Shown here in pieces: positions 50,393 to 62,613 of a DNA stretch of 64,000 bases. This stretch comes from Stratiolaelaps scimitus (taxonomy: Eukaryota > Arthropoda > Arachnida > Mesostigmata > Laelapidae). A model generated the notes under the pieces. It saw nothing but the letters and a program-made list of their open reading frames with translations, searched no databases and was not told the origin of the DNA. The stretch lies in NCBI GenBank assembly GCA_019614645.1, contig JABWDB010000002.1, forward strand, positions 22,557,501 to 22,621,500, given 5' to 3'. Position 1 is the first letter of the stretch; the number at the start of each line of letters is the position of its first letter. Made by a program: the position numbers and the translations under genes.

Positions 50393-53337
50393 TTACTGGC
50401 ATACATTGGTTTCGACTATACGCCGCCGACAATAATGGATTCATTAGTTATTATTTTTTGTGAGCTAATTGTGGAAGTCATACAAAAAGCAACTATAGAA
50501 AAACAGGGATAAATTACAGATTTGCGCGTGTTTTTCCTCATGTGAATTTCATCGCGTTACAAGTTACGCAGGCAACGGATAGCCTAGCAGATTTCAACAT
50601 TTACAAATGATTGTACCGGAGGCATCCTCACGATCGGCTTCGTGCAGATCGTGAACGTTTGTTGAGGCATCGTCGTCATTCCGTTGGTGACCCCTGCAAT
50701 TTGACTTGCACCAGGTTGATTAAATCGCTAAAAATATCTAAGCGCTATACTTCGTCGCTGAACCAATTCGCGTCACTTTGCCTGTCCGGCCCGTAGCATC
50801 GCATTGTTGATCAATTCCAAGGCCCTGCTAGACCCGTCCAACAAGCGTGATTCCGAGATACTTGAAATACGATTTTACACATGAAGACCTCGTAGGTTCC
50901 CTGTTACACGCGTGCCACCAGACACGTGTGCCAGCACTGCCGCAATAACTACATCGAGTAATAGCCGATAGTGCAAGCAAATGCACCAGGCATTATTACA
51001 TTATTACATTTTTGATGGTCAATACCAATCTAACCAATTCGTGTCACTTGGGACGGCGTCCATTTAAACATTGCCTGTATGTCTGTCTGACTCTTACACT
51101 AACAAGATAGCAAACCTGACACTAAACTTGTTGTAGATTTTCGACCAATTTGCTATACCTTCATGTACTGTACTACCGTTCAAGACCGATTGGCCGATCT
51201 GCATGTCAGGCAAATTTTTTGTATCTAATACGAATTGCAATTGTGCCCCCCAGCTATTCGTCGCTAGTCGCATCACTGAAGTTACGCGCACGCTGGCAAA
51301 CGAAATGACTTAATGATGAGCAGTCCAGCGCGGACCCCGTATGAGGGTGGCTGATGCCTGTCACACTAATGAAGCTGGCAGCTTGCGCAGATGAGAGAAA
51401 CAATACGGCAATTCTTTTGGGCCACACCAAACGCATCACCGACTCATTCGTTCCTTCATCCATTCAGTTGGCGACTAGCTGGTGACACTGTCACGCAGTG
51501 CTGGTGGCAGCAGTAGTCGTGGTCATTTTCTTTTTCTTCTGCATTTCTGCTCGTCGTCCACCCTGCTGATGCTGATGCTGCTGCTACGAAGGACTTTTCT
51601 CCCTGACTATTTATGTCCAGCCGCCTCCTAATCGCTCGTTGTTGGATGGCGTAACATAAGTGAGTGACCCTTCCCTCTGGCTCGAATCCGATGTCTTCGG
51701 TGTCAGCACCGTGCAGCTGGAGGAGCAGCACTTACTTATGACACACCGTAGGCCTGGACGGCGGCTGCGAACTGCTCCACTAGTGGGAAACACTAGACGC
51801 ATTCGCCGCTGTAGCTGCTGCTGCTGCCGCCGCGTAATGTATATGACGACAACTTCACTTCGCTCTAAATCAGCACTGTACAGCTCTGGCTAAGGCAAAC
51901 TAGCTACGTCGGGCTGACCTGGGGCGCGGCGAGACACCTTCCTTCGGAAAGTAAGGTGCTGGCGGTGGTGATACATCTGCCGCTATCGTCACTACCACTT
52001 ATATTGTGCAGTGGACTGTACCGACACGTGGGTACGACATGTGAAAACCTCGATGGGCAACTAACTACCTGGTAATCTCCATACAATGCTGTCTAGTTAG
52101 CCTTCAGGTGCTTCAGTCGTGTTGTAGGCTGTTTAGGGTTAGCCGGGCGCGAATGACTACATTTCACTGGCAATTAGTCGCCTCTCGTGATCGGGGGCTG
52201 AGCCGAGTGTAGAAAGCTTGAGTGGTCATCACTTTATTCAAAGTTGTTTGTGTGTGTGTATGTACAGGAATAAATGGTTTAATTGATTGATGACTTCGAA
52301 GGAGACCGCTCATGAGATGTTATGCAAATCAGTTATATGTGCATGCTTGAGTCGTTCTTTTTCACTGTGGAGCATTTCTCCGCTGAGCTGGAAAATGTAG
52401 TTACGAGACGCAGGCAAACCGATACCACCAGGCATTCAATGAGAAAGCTTGACCACGTTGTAAGAAAGGCGAAGCGTATTTGTCGGCCGGGTTTATCGGA
52501 CGAGCTTCCACTAGATATTGGCCACCGGGTAACAGCTCTGTAACGACGCATCGCCAAAGTTTGCCTTCACTATATAGCAGGTAGAAACTGACACCCAAAG
52601 ATGTCAGATATATTGCTATATAATAGGAGTTTATGTAAGTTGTGTGGGGGGGAGGGGGCTTTTTTAACATCAGTGACATCCACCGAGGCCAATCCCGAAA
52701 TATTCATAATATTAGATATTTTATTAGCAGTAAATAATAATAATAATAAATAATAATAGTAATAGTAATACATCATTTCTTCATTCTTTCTCGCCTGCTG
52801 TCAACCAACTCAAGCGAATGTACATATCTATCTATGTGACAATAATAATAATAATGATATATCATTAATTTATATATAAACAACGCAAATACCATCGACC
52901 GATATCTCCTGTCACCGTTCAATCATTTCATCGGGGCACACCTTAGGTTCGGTTTTTCGATAGCACGTGATGAAATGCACCTGTGTATCAGGGCCTTTCC
53001 AGTGTCGCTGTGAAATTGATACTGAAATTCAACGTCGTGCGACAACGAACGCTTCATTTCCAGCCACTGACACGCCACTGCTATCGTCTGTCGCGTCGTG
53101 AACACATCATCGAGCTAGGTGACATTTTCGTTCGGGCGGACAGCAACAGCAGCGAAGCGTCGTCACTATCGCAATGGTAACAGCCTGAACTCGCTGTACA
53201 TCACCTCGCAGGAGGTGTTTAACAACTGTGTCCAGATATGAAACAGACGCCCCGTCGTTGATTTGCCCGGACTTCTCCACATTCGACGTTGCGACACCCT
53301 GCACATTTGCCTGTGGGCAAGGTTAAGAACCTCTTGT

Positions 53338-53340
53338 TGC

Positions 53341-53372
<32 letters not shown>

Positions 53373-53402
53373 CTGTATTGTTGCTGTTGTAGTAGTAGTA
53401 GT
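53338..53402. repeat. (TTG)n / (TAG)n compound array
   Basis: TTG units interrupted by ATG and CTG variants, ending in four TAG units. Confidence 0.85.
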
Positions 53403-53830
53403 TTGTATTTCAGTTAGTTTCGGATTTTAAAGAAAGTGACATGTAAGCAGTTTTGCACATCAATCGATAGATGGGTGTTAGACGATGGCTACATGGCAGG
53501 TAATTAGTATGATGCTTGTCAGCCAGTCAGAGTCGACACGTGTTGGATTCTGCAAGAGCCCGTTTCTATCAGTCAGCTACTCAATTGAATGCTGAATCAT
53601 CAAATGCTGAATGGTAAAACATGGCCGAAATAATCAATAACCCAGGCATCGTTAGCAGCTGGCTGTTGTTACAGTTCAACGAACACAAGAAATGTGGAGA
53701 GAGAGAGAGAAGAGAACGCTATTTGTATTTATAATGAACAGAAATCTACCTTACATTTACTGAGAAGCCGGCAGTAGGGTGTGCTGCTTCTAATCGCATG
53801 CGCTTTTTACTATTTATCTTTCCCGTTCAG

Positions 53831-54037
53831 CTAGTCTGTGACTCTGATTATGTATCATATAACATATGGCAGCTTTTCGCCATTGGCAATCAATCTTCTG
53901 AGAATCTGCCACGTAATCTTAAAATAATATTACGAGCAAGCGGAATGTTTCAAGCAGAGCAAAACAAAATCGATGGGGCGGTGGAAGCGCGACAAATCGA
54001 TCCAGCAAAAACAGCGCGACTAGCGAATGCACACTGA
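53831..54037 (+). CDS. Candidate terminal coding exon of the + strand gene
   Basis: A strong acceptor (TTTATCTTTCCCGTTCAG) precedes it. In phase 0, the phase left by the exon at 41591, the frame is open for 68 codons to TGA (54035-54037). The other two frames close within four codons. The peptide begins LVCDSDYVSYNIWQLFAIG and later has EQNKIDGAVEARQIDPAKTA, a charged, probably helical tail. An ATG 33 bases upstream would add a hydrophobic leader resembling a signal peptide, but that leader is a translation of the pyrimidine tract, so splicing is preferred. An AATAAA follows at 54073. With the two earlier exons the product would be 123 residues, of unknown family. Confidence 0.4.
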   Translation, partial: LVCDSDYVSYNIWQLFAIGNQSSENLPRNLKIILRASGMFQAEQNKIDGAVEARQIDPAKTARLANAH

Positions 54038-54072
54038 GTATGTACTTTTTATACTTCTAGCAAAAACTGCAG

Positions 54073-54078
54073 AATAAA
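54073..54078 (+). terminator. Poly(A) signal
   Basis: AATAAA starts 35 bases after the stop codon of the preceding exon. A T-rich stretch (TTTTTTATTTTTTT) follows about 25 bases later, as expected downstream of a cleavage site. Confidence 0.4.
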
Positions 54079-54165
54079 GATTCGACGCTGCTCTTAATCT
54101 TTTTTATTTTTTTACCATCAGCGGGACCACGCGTAATATTGCCGCGTATAAATATTTCATTTCAG

Positions 54166-54370
54166 TCTAGATTTTGTGGCGCGAGTACTGCGATATGATA
54201 GGCTAGCAGCTAGTTCGAATCGGATCGAACAAGAAGACTTTTGTCACGATTATCTCAATATCGTGGCGAAATTCACAATTCATAAAATTACCAAAGCGCC
54301 GATGATACGTCTCCCTGGCTATTCCTGCCGCCTCACGAGCATGCAAGTGCCGGCTGGCCGGCTAGGTTAA
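54166..54370 (+). CDS. Alternative exon candidate
   Basis: After the acceptor AATATTTCATTTCAG, the frame offset by one base is open for 67 codons to a TAA. It includes the segment NRIEQEDFCHDYLNIVAKF, and its composition is natural. It needs a preceding exon ending in phase 2, such as the one at 6312. It could be an alternative last exon or chance. No family is recognised. Confidence 0.15.
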
Positions 54371-55790
54371 GGCTTGCTTGCGTGTGCAAATTATTTCTCG
54401 GTGGGATTTTGAGCCGAGATTTCGGTTATTTGTGGACACCATCGGCAATTTGCGTTCAGATATTTTTGGCGATAGGTGTCGTCTCGTAGAACGGCCAAAC
54501 AACGATGGGGGCTGGCCGACCCCCGGAAGCCGGTTGAGACGCGGCAGGTTTTAATATCGCGTGAATTTATATATATCGCTATTCACTGTGGGCCAGTCGA
54601 AAGCGTCGTGAGGCTGCGATCGGCATGGCCCTTGCCTGGCGGATCGAGTAGGTCCAAAAACTATACAATATAACCGCACTCGGGTTAACAGGACGTTCGT
54701 ATCAGGCTGTATTTGTAACTGTGCAAACATGTTTTACGAAGTGTGCACATATGTATGTGGTTTAATTGAATATGGCGAATAATTATTCCAATTCACTTCT
54801 TCCGCGAGCAACATATCCGACTGGTACATAATGAAATACTTTCCCGATATTAGTTGCCGCGCTATGATAATTACGCCAAAAGGGGGCATACAGGGTAAAC
54901 CAATAGCTTATTGGTGCATGCACAACCCATACGGAAGGATGCGAGAACAACATTATAGAGCTATTATTTTATAGTCGGTAGTCAGTAGTTGTATTTGTTT
55001 TATAATAATCGGAAATACATTCGGAACATGTTTACGAGACAAGACAGATTTTAGAAGCCAAAAATACACTAAATACAGCTTTTTTTCGTTGTTGTTGTTT
55101 ATAATCGTAATGTTACAGTAGTCGATATGATATATCTACAGAAAACGGAACACAGCGTATATTTTTTTGTTCGTTAAATGCGCATTAAGCGTATGGTTCC
55201 GGGTTCACCGTAATTCAGCGGAAATGCTGTGCACGCATATGCATATGTCGAAGAGGTTTACTGGATAGGTGTGTATGCAAATGCGCAGAATTAAATTCGA
55301 CTTTTGCAATAAACACAAATATAAAATAATAATAATAATAATTGTATATATCTGCTTTCCTTTGAATAACTAAATAGCGTATGTTTATTCATAACGCAAT
55401 TCATATTCATATATTATCGGCTTGACGACACCTCGCTTCTCTATCGGCGTAATATTGCCGTGATAGAACGAATTCAACTCGATCTCGTCCACAGTACAGA
55501 ATGCATGCACCATAATAAAGATCAATTGATAGCAGGTGTTTTTTTCTTCTGGCAGTGAGACGAGTTACACTGAAGGAAAAAGTGAATCAGTCAGTGAAAT
55601 AGGCGTCTGCTCGTCTACGGAGGTGTGGCAGTGCTTGGGCTGATACAGGTCCTTCGAATTTTGGACGTCACTCAATTTTTTTGATATTTTTACCTAGAAA
55701 GTCGACTCGAATCCACCTGCGGACAACCGGCTGTTCTTCTATCACTTATGCCATGAAACGGCTTCTTTGTACTATGTTCTAATATACACT

Positions 55791-55793
<3 letters not shown>

Positions 55794-55836
<43 letters not shown>
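55794..55836. repeat. (TA)21 microsatellite
   Basis: A pure TA array of about 43 bases. Confidence 0.95.
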
Positions 55837-55844
<8 letters not shown>

Positions 55845-57171
55845 AAGAAGCAGGCATTTCAAAGTATGCGTTTTCTGTACATTCACCCCTTAACGACTAC
55901 CGCAGGTTAGCTCCCGCTGGAGTCTATTATAGGCAACGTTCTAATCCGAGGAACAACCCACTCTCTCGCTCCTCACCGCTCCCGGAGTGTACATCTATAA
56001 TAGCAGCACACATTTTGCAACATTCAGAATCCACAGGAATCGTGATTGGAACGAGTGAAAATTCCCTCCTCCTGTTGCCACTGCTCCTGTTGTTGTTGTT
56101 GTCTGTACAGCCATCGCTGCTGAAGCTCTGCTGGTGTTTATTCATGGTAGAGTTAGGGTGTACAGGAAAGCTCGCCATGTATTCTATTGTACGGGCAGAT
56201 AGATATATTTATGTACTATGAACAGCAGTCAGCAGTTGTTTTTTTTCATTCATCATTTTCACCAGCTACTACTATATATCTTTGTCTTTGTATATGTCGT
56301 TGTATTGGCTGTGCTCTAGTGCATTGATTACATTGAGCTGATACACTCTTCTGTCGTCAAAGCTTCTGGTGTCTGTTGAAGACCACACATACATACACGA
56401 GTAGGCACAACAGGCTTGTTCGTACACTGGGATACGAGAAGCACGGAGCAATAAGTGCCAGCCGATCGACGTGGCTCTCGTGTGTAAATTTCTTCTTCGA
56501 CCTTTCGATCGCATTTTGCCTGTCGAAGTGTATCGCCTTCGACATTACTGTCACTGGCGATATCGCTGCTGGCCATTCGACTGGTGGCAACGTCGCGAGC
56601 CAGCGTGACGAGTCCAAGCGTCGGTGGTGGTGCTTTGTAGAGACAGAAATTCGTGATCGGTGTTGCTGTTGCTGACGTTGCTAGCGCTGCGGCTTCAAGG
56701 TTGAGCGAGATATTTTTGAACAGGAATACAATTGCGCGCACCCATACGCGGCACTCTCGCTCCGTGCGGCATGTTCCGCGCTGGCTGGCTGACTTCATGA
56801 TGGCTGCTACCAGCTCAATCTGTTATAGGTACATTGTACATGCCCTCCTCGCCTCCACCGTTCAATTCGCCGCCCCCAAACAGTGCTATGTCGTTTGTCC
56901 ATTGCCTAGTGACCGCCTTCTCCATCAATGAGACACAACTCAACCAACGATTGACACGACAGGGCTTGCCCCCTCGCTCGCTCGCTTCGCGGGCTCCGAC
57001 GACAAAAGGCTTCTGTTCCACGAACAGGAAGCGGCGCGTCCACGCTCCATAAAACCCCCAGGCTCCCAACGAAGCAAAGCTGCCCCCTGCTCAACGCTCC
57101 GGTACGTTGCTAGTCGGATACTATGGTTAGCTGTACGGTAGTTTTGATGATGATGCTGCTAATGTCGGTAA

Positions 57172-57172
<1 letters not shown>

Positions 57173-57204
<32 letters not shown>

Positions 57205-57219
57205 CAGAGAGAGAGAGAG
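57173..57219. repeat. Compound (CA)n(TA)n(GA)n microsatellite
   Basis: Three dinucleotide arrays of about eight units each lie end to end. Confidence 0.9.
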
Positions 57220-57580
57220 GCGTACAATAATCAATAAAAAATATTTCTAAGTTCCACTCCGGAACACCGATAGGTGGTCACCAACAGACGTCACGTAGGG
57301 AAGGGAACAACAGACAAATAAACAAACAAACAAATAATGGTGGACTATTTCACTTTTATGATGCCACTCTATCAGGAGAAGGAGTAGAAGCATGATGCGA
57401 GCGAACAAGGGCATGCCAAGGGAATTATAACAATGGACGCAACATGTGCCAATAGAATTCCGTGTTACTTTAAAATTGACGCCCGTCTCCCCGCGTTCGT
57501 ATGGACCATATTGCTGCCTATGTGGAATCTGAATTGTCTGTGAGCATTGGCCTATCGTCATTTTCGTGTCCTTTTCTCAG

Positions 57581-57763
57581 CATTCGATTTATTTGTTCGG
57601 ATCGGGGTACTTTGTTGCCAATATCGTTTTAGGTCGTTTGCGACTGATTTCACTGTTATCGAACGAGAAAACGGAAGAAGCCGATCGAATTTTGTGTGGC
57701 CCCATTTTTACTTTGGTAGAATTTCTGAACATATTCACATTTCCGACATACTCAATCATGTGA
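57581..57763 (+). CDS. Candidate exon, hydrophobic product
   Basis: It follows the strong acceptor GTCCTTTTCTCAG. In phase 0 it is open for 60 codons to TGA, with hydrophobic patches (YLFGSGYFVANIVLGRL and GPIFTLVEFLNIFTFP). A second frame is open for about the same length, which weakens the coding claim. It is phase-compatible with the exon at 41591, so it competes with 53831 and 58018 as the next exon, or it may belong to a separate transcript. Confidence 0.2.
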   Translation, partial: HSIYLFGSGYFVANIVLGRLRLISLLSNEKTEEADRILCGPIFTLVEFLNIFTFPTYSIM

Positions 57764-58017
57764 TAGCAAAATTCAACTTGTTCTAATGCAAGCTGTGTAT
57801 TATATTATAGTTTTTTTTTTGTTTTGGTTACCGATGGTCTTATTATGGTAGTTGGAGAAAATGAGTTGGTAGCTCAGCTGTCGCGACCACCCGAATTAAA
57901 ATCGCTATTGAGTGTTATTCTATTATGATGATGATTATTATTGTTGTTATTATTCTTATTAATGTATGTCGCGTTTGTCTTTCTTACTTACGCTATGAAA
58001 TATTCTGTTTCTACCAG

Positions 58018-58206
58018 AAGAGCGAGCTGATAGCCCGCCATAGACAGGCACGTATACGCGAACACCCTCCTTTAGGACAAGCCGCCACCACCACCGCTGC
58101 TGCGGCAGCCGCAACAAACGCTCGCTTGCTAACTCAGAAACAGAGACACCGAAGAGGAACAGAGCCAATAGAGAGGCCACAGCCGCACAGAGAATTCAAA
58201 GATGAG
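58018..58206 (+). CDS. Candidate exon, Ala/Thr- and Arg-rich
   Basis: It follows the acceptor TGTTTCTACCAG. The 63 codons in phase 0 begin KSELIARHRQARIREHPPLG, continue through a Thr/Ala run, and end with a basic Gln/Arg/His segment. A weak donor (GAG then GTGGTA) or a better one three bases later (GTAGGA) follows. A good acceptor (TTTTATTGTTTCCCAG) ends at 58265 and would make a 56-59-nt mini-intron, after which the frame from 58266 stays open to 58784. It is phase-compatible with the exon at 41591. The low-complexity composition looks like a disordered nuclear or RNA-binding protein, but this is inference. Confidence 0.25.
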
Positions 58207-58799
58207 GTGGTAGGAGTTATTCAAAGTATGACGATGCTGATGACTGTTGTTTTATTGTTTCCCAGCAAAGGCGCGACGCAAACAGCTCCCGGCCGCGTCG
58301 TGCAATCATCTCCAGTCACGCTGCGCATTCGCCTACCGCTATTATATATATATTGGCATGGCTGGCACCCGTTCAAAATAAACGAATGAGATTGAACACA
58401 AAAAGAAACTCCCCTCAGCAAATCGGAAAGTATGGCATACCAACTTGGCATGCCCCCTCCCCCACGGGGGAGGGAGGGCTCCTACAGTCCGCCCGTGAGA
58501 TGCATCGTGATCCTTATGTGAAGGGCTTCGTAATCAGAACAACAACGCCGGCAGCGAGCACGGAAACAGCAGCAGCAGCAGAAACAACAACAACAATGGC
58601 AAAAGCCACACTGACAATAACAGTGAGCTCAACCACCTCGCCTGAGACGTTGGCAGAAGTTGGATTGATGTCGTGGATTATAGAACGCTGCGGCATTATT
58701 TCGTTGTCGTCTCCGGTGGAAGAAAAAATATATCGCTCTTCTTCGGCCGTGCTGTCATTCTCCCATTGGCAATCTCTCATTTGACAAAGTAGGTAGCGG

Positions 58800-61700
58800 A
58801 CAGTCTATATTAAGGCTACTGGAAACCGGTGGCCAATCTCGAACAAGCAGTTGCCAAGTGACCGCTGCGCGGGTCAGAAATACGAAATACAATACAAACA
58901 GGAGAGAATCACAAAACAAAAATAGCCCCTATATGAGGAGTGTTTTGGTACTATTCGTTGTTATGCGGAGAACGCTCAAGTTTGTATTAAATGTCATGGT
59001 GGCGATTTAGATACTAGCATATGCAAGTGAGTGTGCAGCTACGGCTGATGCAAACAATCCTATATCGATTTGTCTGATCTGGTCATTTCTCTAATCAGAT
59101 CCAATTCGTATGAAAGTTGAAAGCCGACAATTCTCGCTAATTCGATCTCTTATCGGTTATCACGGGTTTTGAGGTCAACAATCTACTCCGCTCTACGGTG
59201 GGGCTCATCCAGGAAGCAGCAGGTCGGTACTTCCTGTCGGGGCCCTGCTCGATGGCATGCCTTAATGACATGACAATGCGAACACGGCGAGTCTAAAGAC
59301 GGCATCATTTGAGAAATAATTTATAGGCGGATGTAGCAATGAAACGTCAGTTGGATGACCGTCACAAGAGTCATCAAAATTAACGTCAATACAATACACA
59401 AAGCATGGCATTAAGACATTCGAAGAGAAAATGAGAATGCCAGGTGGAATATTAGATCGGTTTCGCTCATTGTCGCCTTGTTTGCAGAAGCACCAACTTC
59501 GCTTCTCTAAATCCGTTTCGTCTAACGACAGCGGCAGCAGTTCCAGTACCACCAATCGACGCCCATTGAATTGCATAGCCGGCTAGCGCGCTTATAGAGT
59601 ATAGCCATAGGGAATGATTAGTTCAGTGAGCATTCGATGTAGTTGCTATGGTGTACGGTCATCAATTCCAGGTGAGATAATTCCAGGTAGAGCGTCTTTC
59701 TCTCTCTCTTATATACACTCACAGATAGCATGCGTACGAAATACCCAATATTCCAATAAACTGAATGAATAGAACGAAAATTATTCCGGTGCGATGACTA
59801 ATCATAGATATATGAATGAATGTATGTATATATATATATATGTGAGTATGTGTGTATTCTATCCAGCCCTTCTGACTATGATGATGATAACTAAATGTAT
59901 GAATAGAAAGCAGCCCGACTACTTCACACATCGCGACTACTACGATTCCGAATGGCAGCGACGACGGCCGCCTACACCCGCCACCGTCGCCTACTCCTCA
60001 AGACGCTGATTATCTGACTGTTTGGTGGCCTGCAGTGCACATAGCATCTACCTGGAACTTCTCTAGTAGTACCGAATGAAAATGCAGATGCTCGGGAAGA
60101 GCTGCCCGCGTTGTCGCCGCTGCCACAGCAGCCGCCGCCTGTGGCCCGGCTCGGGCGTGAAAATCGCCACTACGACAACTACTATTACCACTACTAGTAC
60201 TACTGCAATCAGTCAGTCATTCGGTCGTTCGGTCAAGTCACCCGGTGTGTCCATTCGATCGCCACCTCTTTAGCCATCACTTTCGACGCATTTCTTCGGA
60301 ACGACGAAGAAAATTTAACGACGTGCTAGCTCCTCCTCGCCGCCTAGCAAGCGAACCTGTGGCCAGCCAGTAAACAGTCAATGCCACTGGTCGTTGCCTG
60401 CTGCGCGCCAGCCCGTTTGTTTCGTAAGGCGACACTGTGAATACGCGTGGATGGAGACAGGGGGGGGAGGGGGGCGAGTTGGGGGTCTATCAGGCCGAGG
60501 GGTCATCTTTGCTCGTTGTCGTTGAAGTCGTCTTTCAACGTTCGTCTTCATTTCGACTTCATTTCTGCTCACTCTGACGACGTCGGCGAACTTCACTCGC
60601 CCTCACCAACGCCTGTTCAGCTGGTGTCGGGGCACTATGGGCACACACGTTGGATACGCCGATCACGTCGGCGAAATTAATGGAAGAATGGATGAACGTT
60701 TGCCGAACGCCTAGAGTTTCACCGATGATCAGTTAGTCAGATGAGCTAGTCAAGAGCCTGCAGTATCGACGAGTGACAAGCGAGGGACAAATCGTCGTGC
60801 GCATCGCGTTTATACGTCGTCCGCGGCGATGTTAACTGATTCTACCATCATCGTTGTAGAAGCAGGTGTCAAGCTGTTGGCGTCTAGCCCGATTCGAACC
60901 GCATAAGGATTCATTGAATCGGTCCTATTCAGCAAATGTTCTCGCTTGCACTCCTATACCTGCTGCTGTTGTTGCTGACGCTGCTGCTGTTGCTGCCATA
61001 GAATGGCAGTGACGTGGACATCGCCGATTGGTGCAATGATCCTAAAATAGCGGGAACGATCTGCCGTACACCAGGACATGTGATGACCTCGTCTTCCTAC
61101 GATTATGAGAATACCATTATGAATCGTAATGTTTGGCGGTATTAATATTACCAGTTAAATTGCATTTATTCAAGTAACATTTACGGTTGTGCACACGTCC
61201 CGTTAGTTACGTAATTCTATGGGCATCGATCGGACGAAGATGTGTAGGCTTAATGAGCGAATTCGATTAGTGTAATTATTGCCAGGTAATCATGATGTGC
61301 TACCAGTCCAAACAAATATTCATTTGTTTAGAACATCGTCTGTGATGATTATTGAACACCATATAGAAGGAGTGCAGTGAGTAAATATGCATGCCATAAA
61401 TGGATGCAATGGCTTGAACCTACTTCGATTTGGAGTAACAAGTGTAAATATTCATTCCGAATTAGCTATTAACACTCGCAGTATCGATACTCTAGAAAAC
61501 GACGATGGTACAACCCTGTACGCCGAGAAAATAAATTGAAAATACGCTGTTCGCCGAGTTAATCATTATAACTCAAGGGATTTCGAATCCGGGACCTTTT
61601 TATAGATTCGTTTGCAGGAGTAGCTAATTCGTCTTGTTCCACCCAGCATCTGTGATATGATGACACTCGATAGTGATCAGCTGTGATGGTGAAGATCTCG

Positions 61701-62300
61701 ATCTTCGGTGGAGACAGAAAAAAAATCCCGAATTTGTGGGGCAGCCCGCCACATGAAGTAACGGCATAAATATCATTTCTACACAGTATCTTAAGCAATT
61801 CATTCCTCAGTAGACGAAACCCAATTTGACTTGAAAACGCCTCAGGCAGAGGCGTCAATGCATAGCCACAGAAACCCATACAAGCACAGAACGGCCACGG
61901 TAACCGTTATTGCGTCGTCGTGTAAAAGCAACGCCCTCTGCTCGCAATGCGTAGAGGTAGCTTCAGCAATTAGCATGACGTTTTCAACGAGAGGTTCCAC
62001 ATCTCTCAATATTGCCGCTTTTTTGTAGAAAAGACAAAAATGGAATAATCGAATTGCCAATTGCCTGTTAAAGCGTAGCTCTAATTTACGGCTGAGGCTA
62101 CATTTCGATCGCGAATAGTTCAGAGCTGTGCAAGCTGTGCTTTAAAGCAGCGTCAAGAAGAAACGCTTCACAAGAAAATATAGCAACGAGCGAGCAGGCT
62201 CCCATCTAAAAAAGAGTAATATTAAACACTATATTACGTTAGCAAATTAACACGATTTCATCTGGTTAATAAACTAGCACATACCCACGTGTGTATATTT
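58800..62300. other. Non-coding stretch, partly CpG-rich
   Basis: No gene is supported. A CpG- and GC-rich patch lies at about 60,000-60,850, with a CTG/GTT array at 60,958-60,997. ORFs here are short and rich in Arg or repeats. Confidence 0.35.
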
Positions 62301-62317
62301 ATAACCAGTTATTGCAG

Positions 62318-62613
62318 GCCGCTTGTCTTATATCTGTCTGTCTTTTGAGACCCATGACACAGCGTACCCGTTCGACACAACACGCACTCTAGACCTGTTT
62401 GAAAGCCGGTATAAGCCGAGACGTTTGTTTGTACTCGGAATGAGAATAAAAAATGAATCATTGCAGATATCGGTGTCTGATAGCGGCGGGTGGCAATTTC
62501 CACCGAACATTGATCTGATGATGTTACAGTGCAACTTCCAAACTAGACAGGGTGCCCCTTGCACAATTCAACTTTACAGGCTAAGATCTGGAAGTAGTGG
62601 CGCTATCCGCTAG
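62318..62613 (+). CDS. Candidate exon of about 98 codons
   Basis: It follows a moderate acceptor (AGTTATTGCAG). Only the frame offset by two bases stays open, and it runs to a TAG at 62611-62613. The composition is natural, with segments such as FETHDTAYPFDTTRTLDLFE and SDSGGWQFPPNIDLMMLQ, and no homopolymers. No family is recognised. There is no good donor inside, so it would be a terminal exon. No AATAAA was seen in the next 100 bases. Confidence 0.25.

Larger units (their letters stand above)
41649..53830 (+). other. Proposed intron 2 (about 12 kb)
   Basis: GTAAGT at the left and CTTTCCCGTTCAG at the right. It contains many TA, CA, CAA, AAAT and CT arrays and no supportable complete gene. 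A minus-strand acceptor near 45985 opens a long Asn-rich frame made largely of an AAT repeat. A + strand acceptor at 46391-46394 opens a 46-codon frame to a stop, which would fit directly after the exon at 6312. Confidence 0.3.
54400..57550. other. Non-coding stretch
   Basis: No gene is supported. The 156-codon minus-strand ORF at 56328-56798 has no recognisable domain or splice signals. TA arrays and a compound microsatellite are described separately. Confidence 0.35.

Noticed and set aside
56328..56798. 156-codon minus-strand ORF
   Set aside because: It has no recognisable domain, start context, acceptor or donor. A few chance ORFs of this length are expected in 64 kb at this base composition.
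60890..60905. tRNA B-box-like sequence on the minus strand (GGTTCGAATC)
   Set aside because: No T-stem pairing, no A box at the right distance and no acceptor stem.
61580..61600. TTCGAATCC on the + strand resembling a tRNA T-loop
   Set aside because: It is a small palindrome (GGATTTCGAATCC) and no cloverleaf can be built around it.
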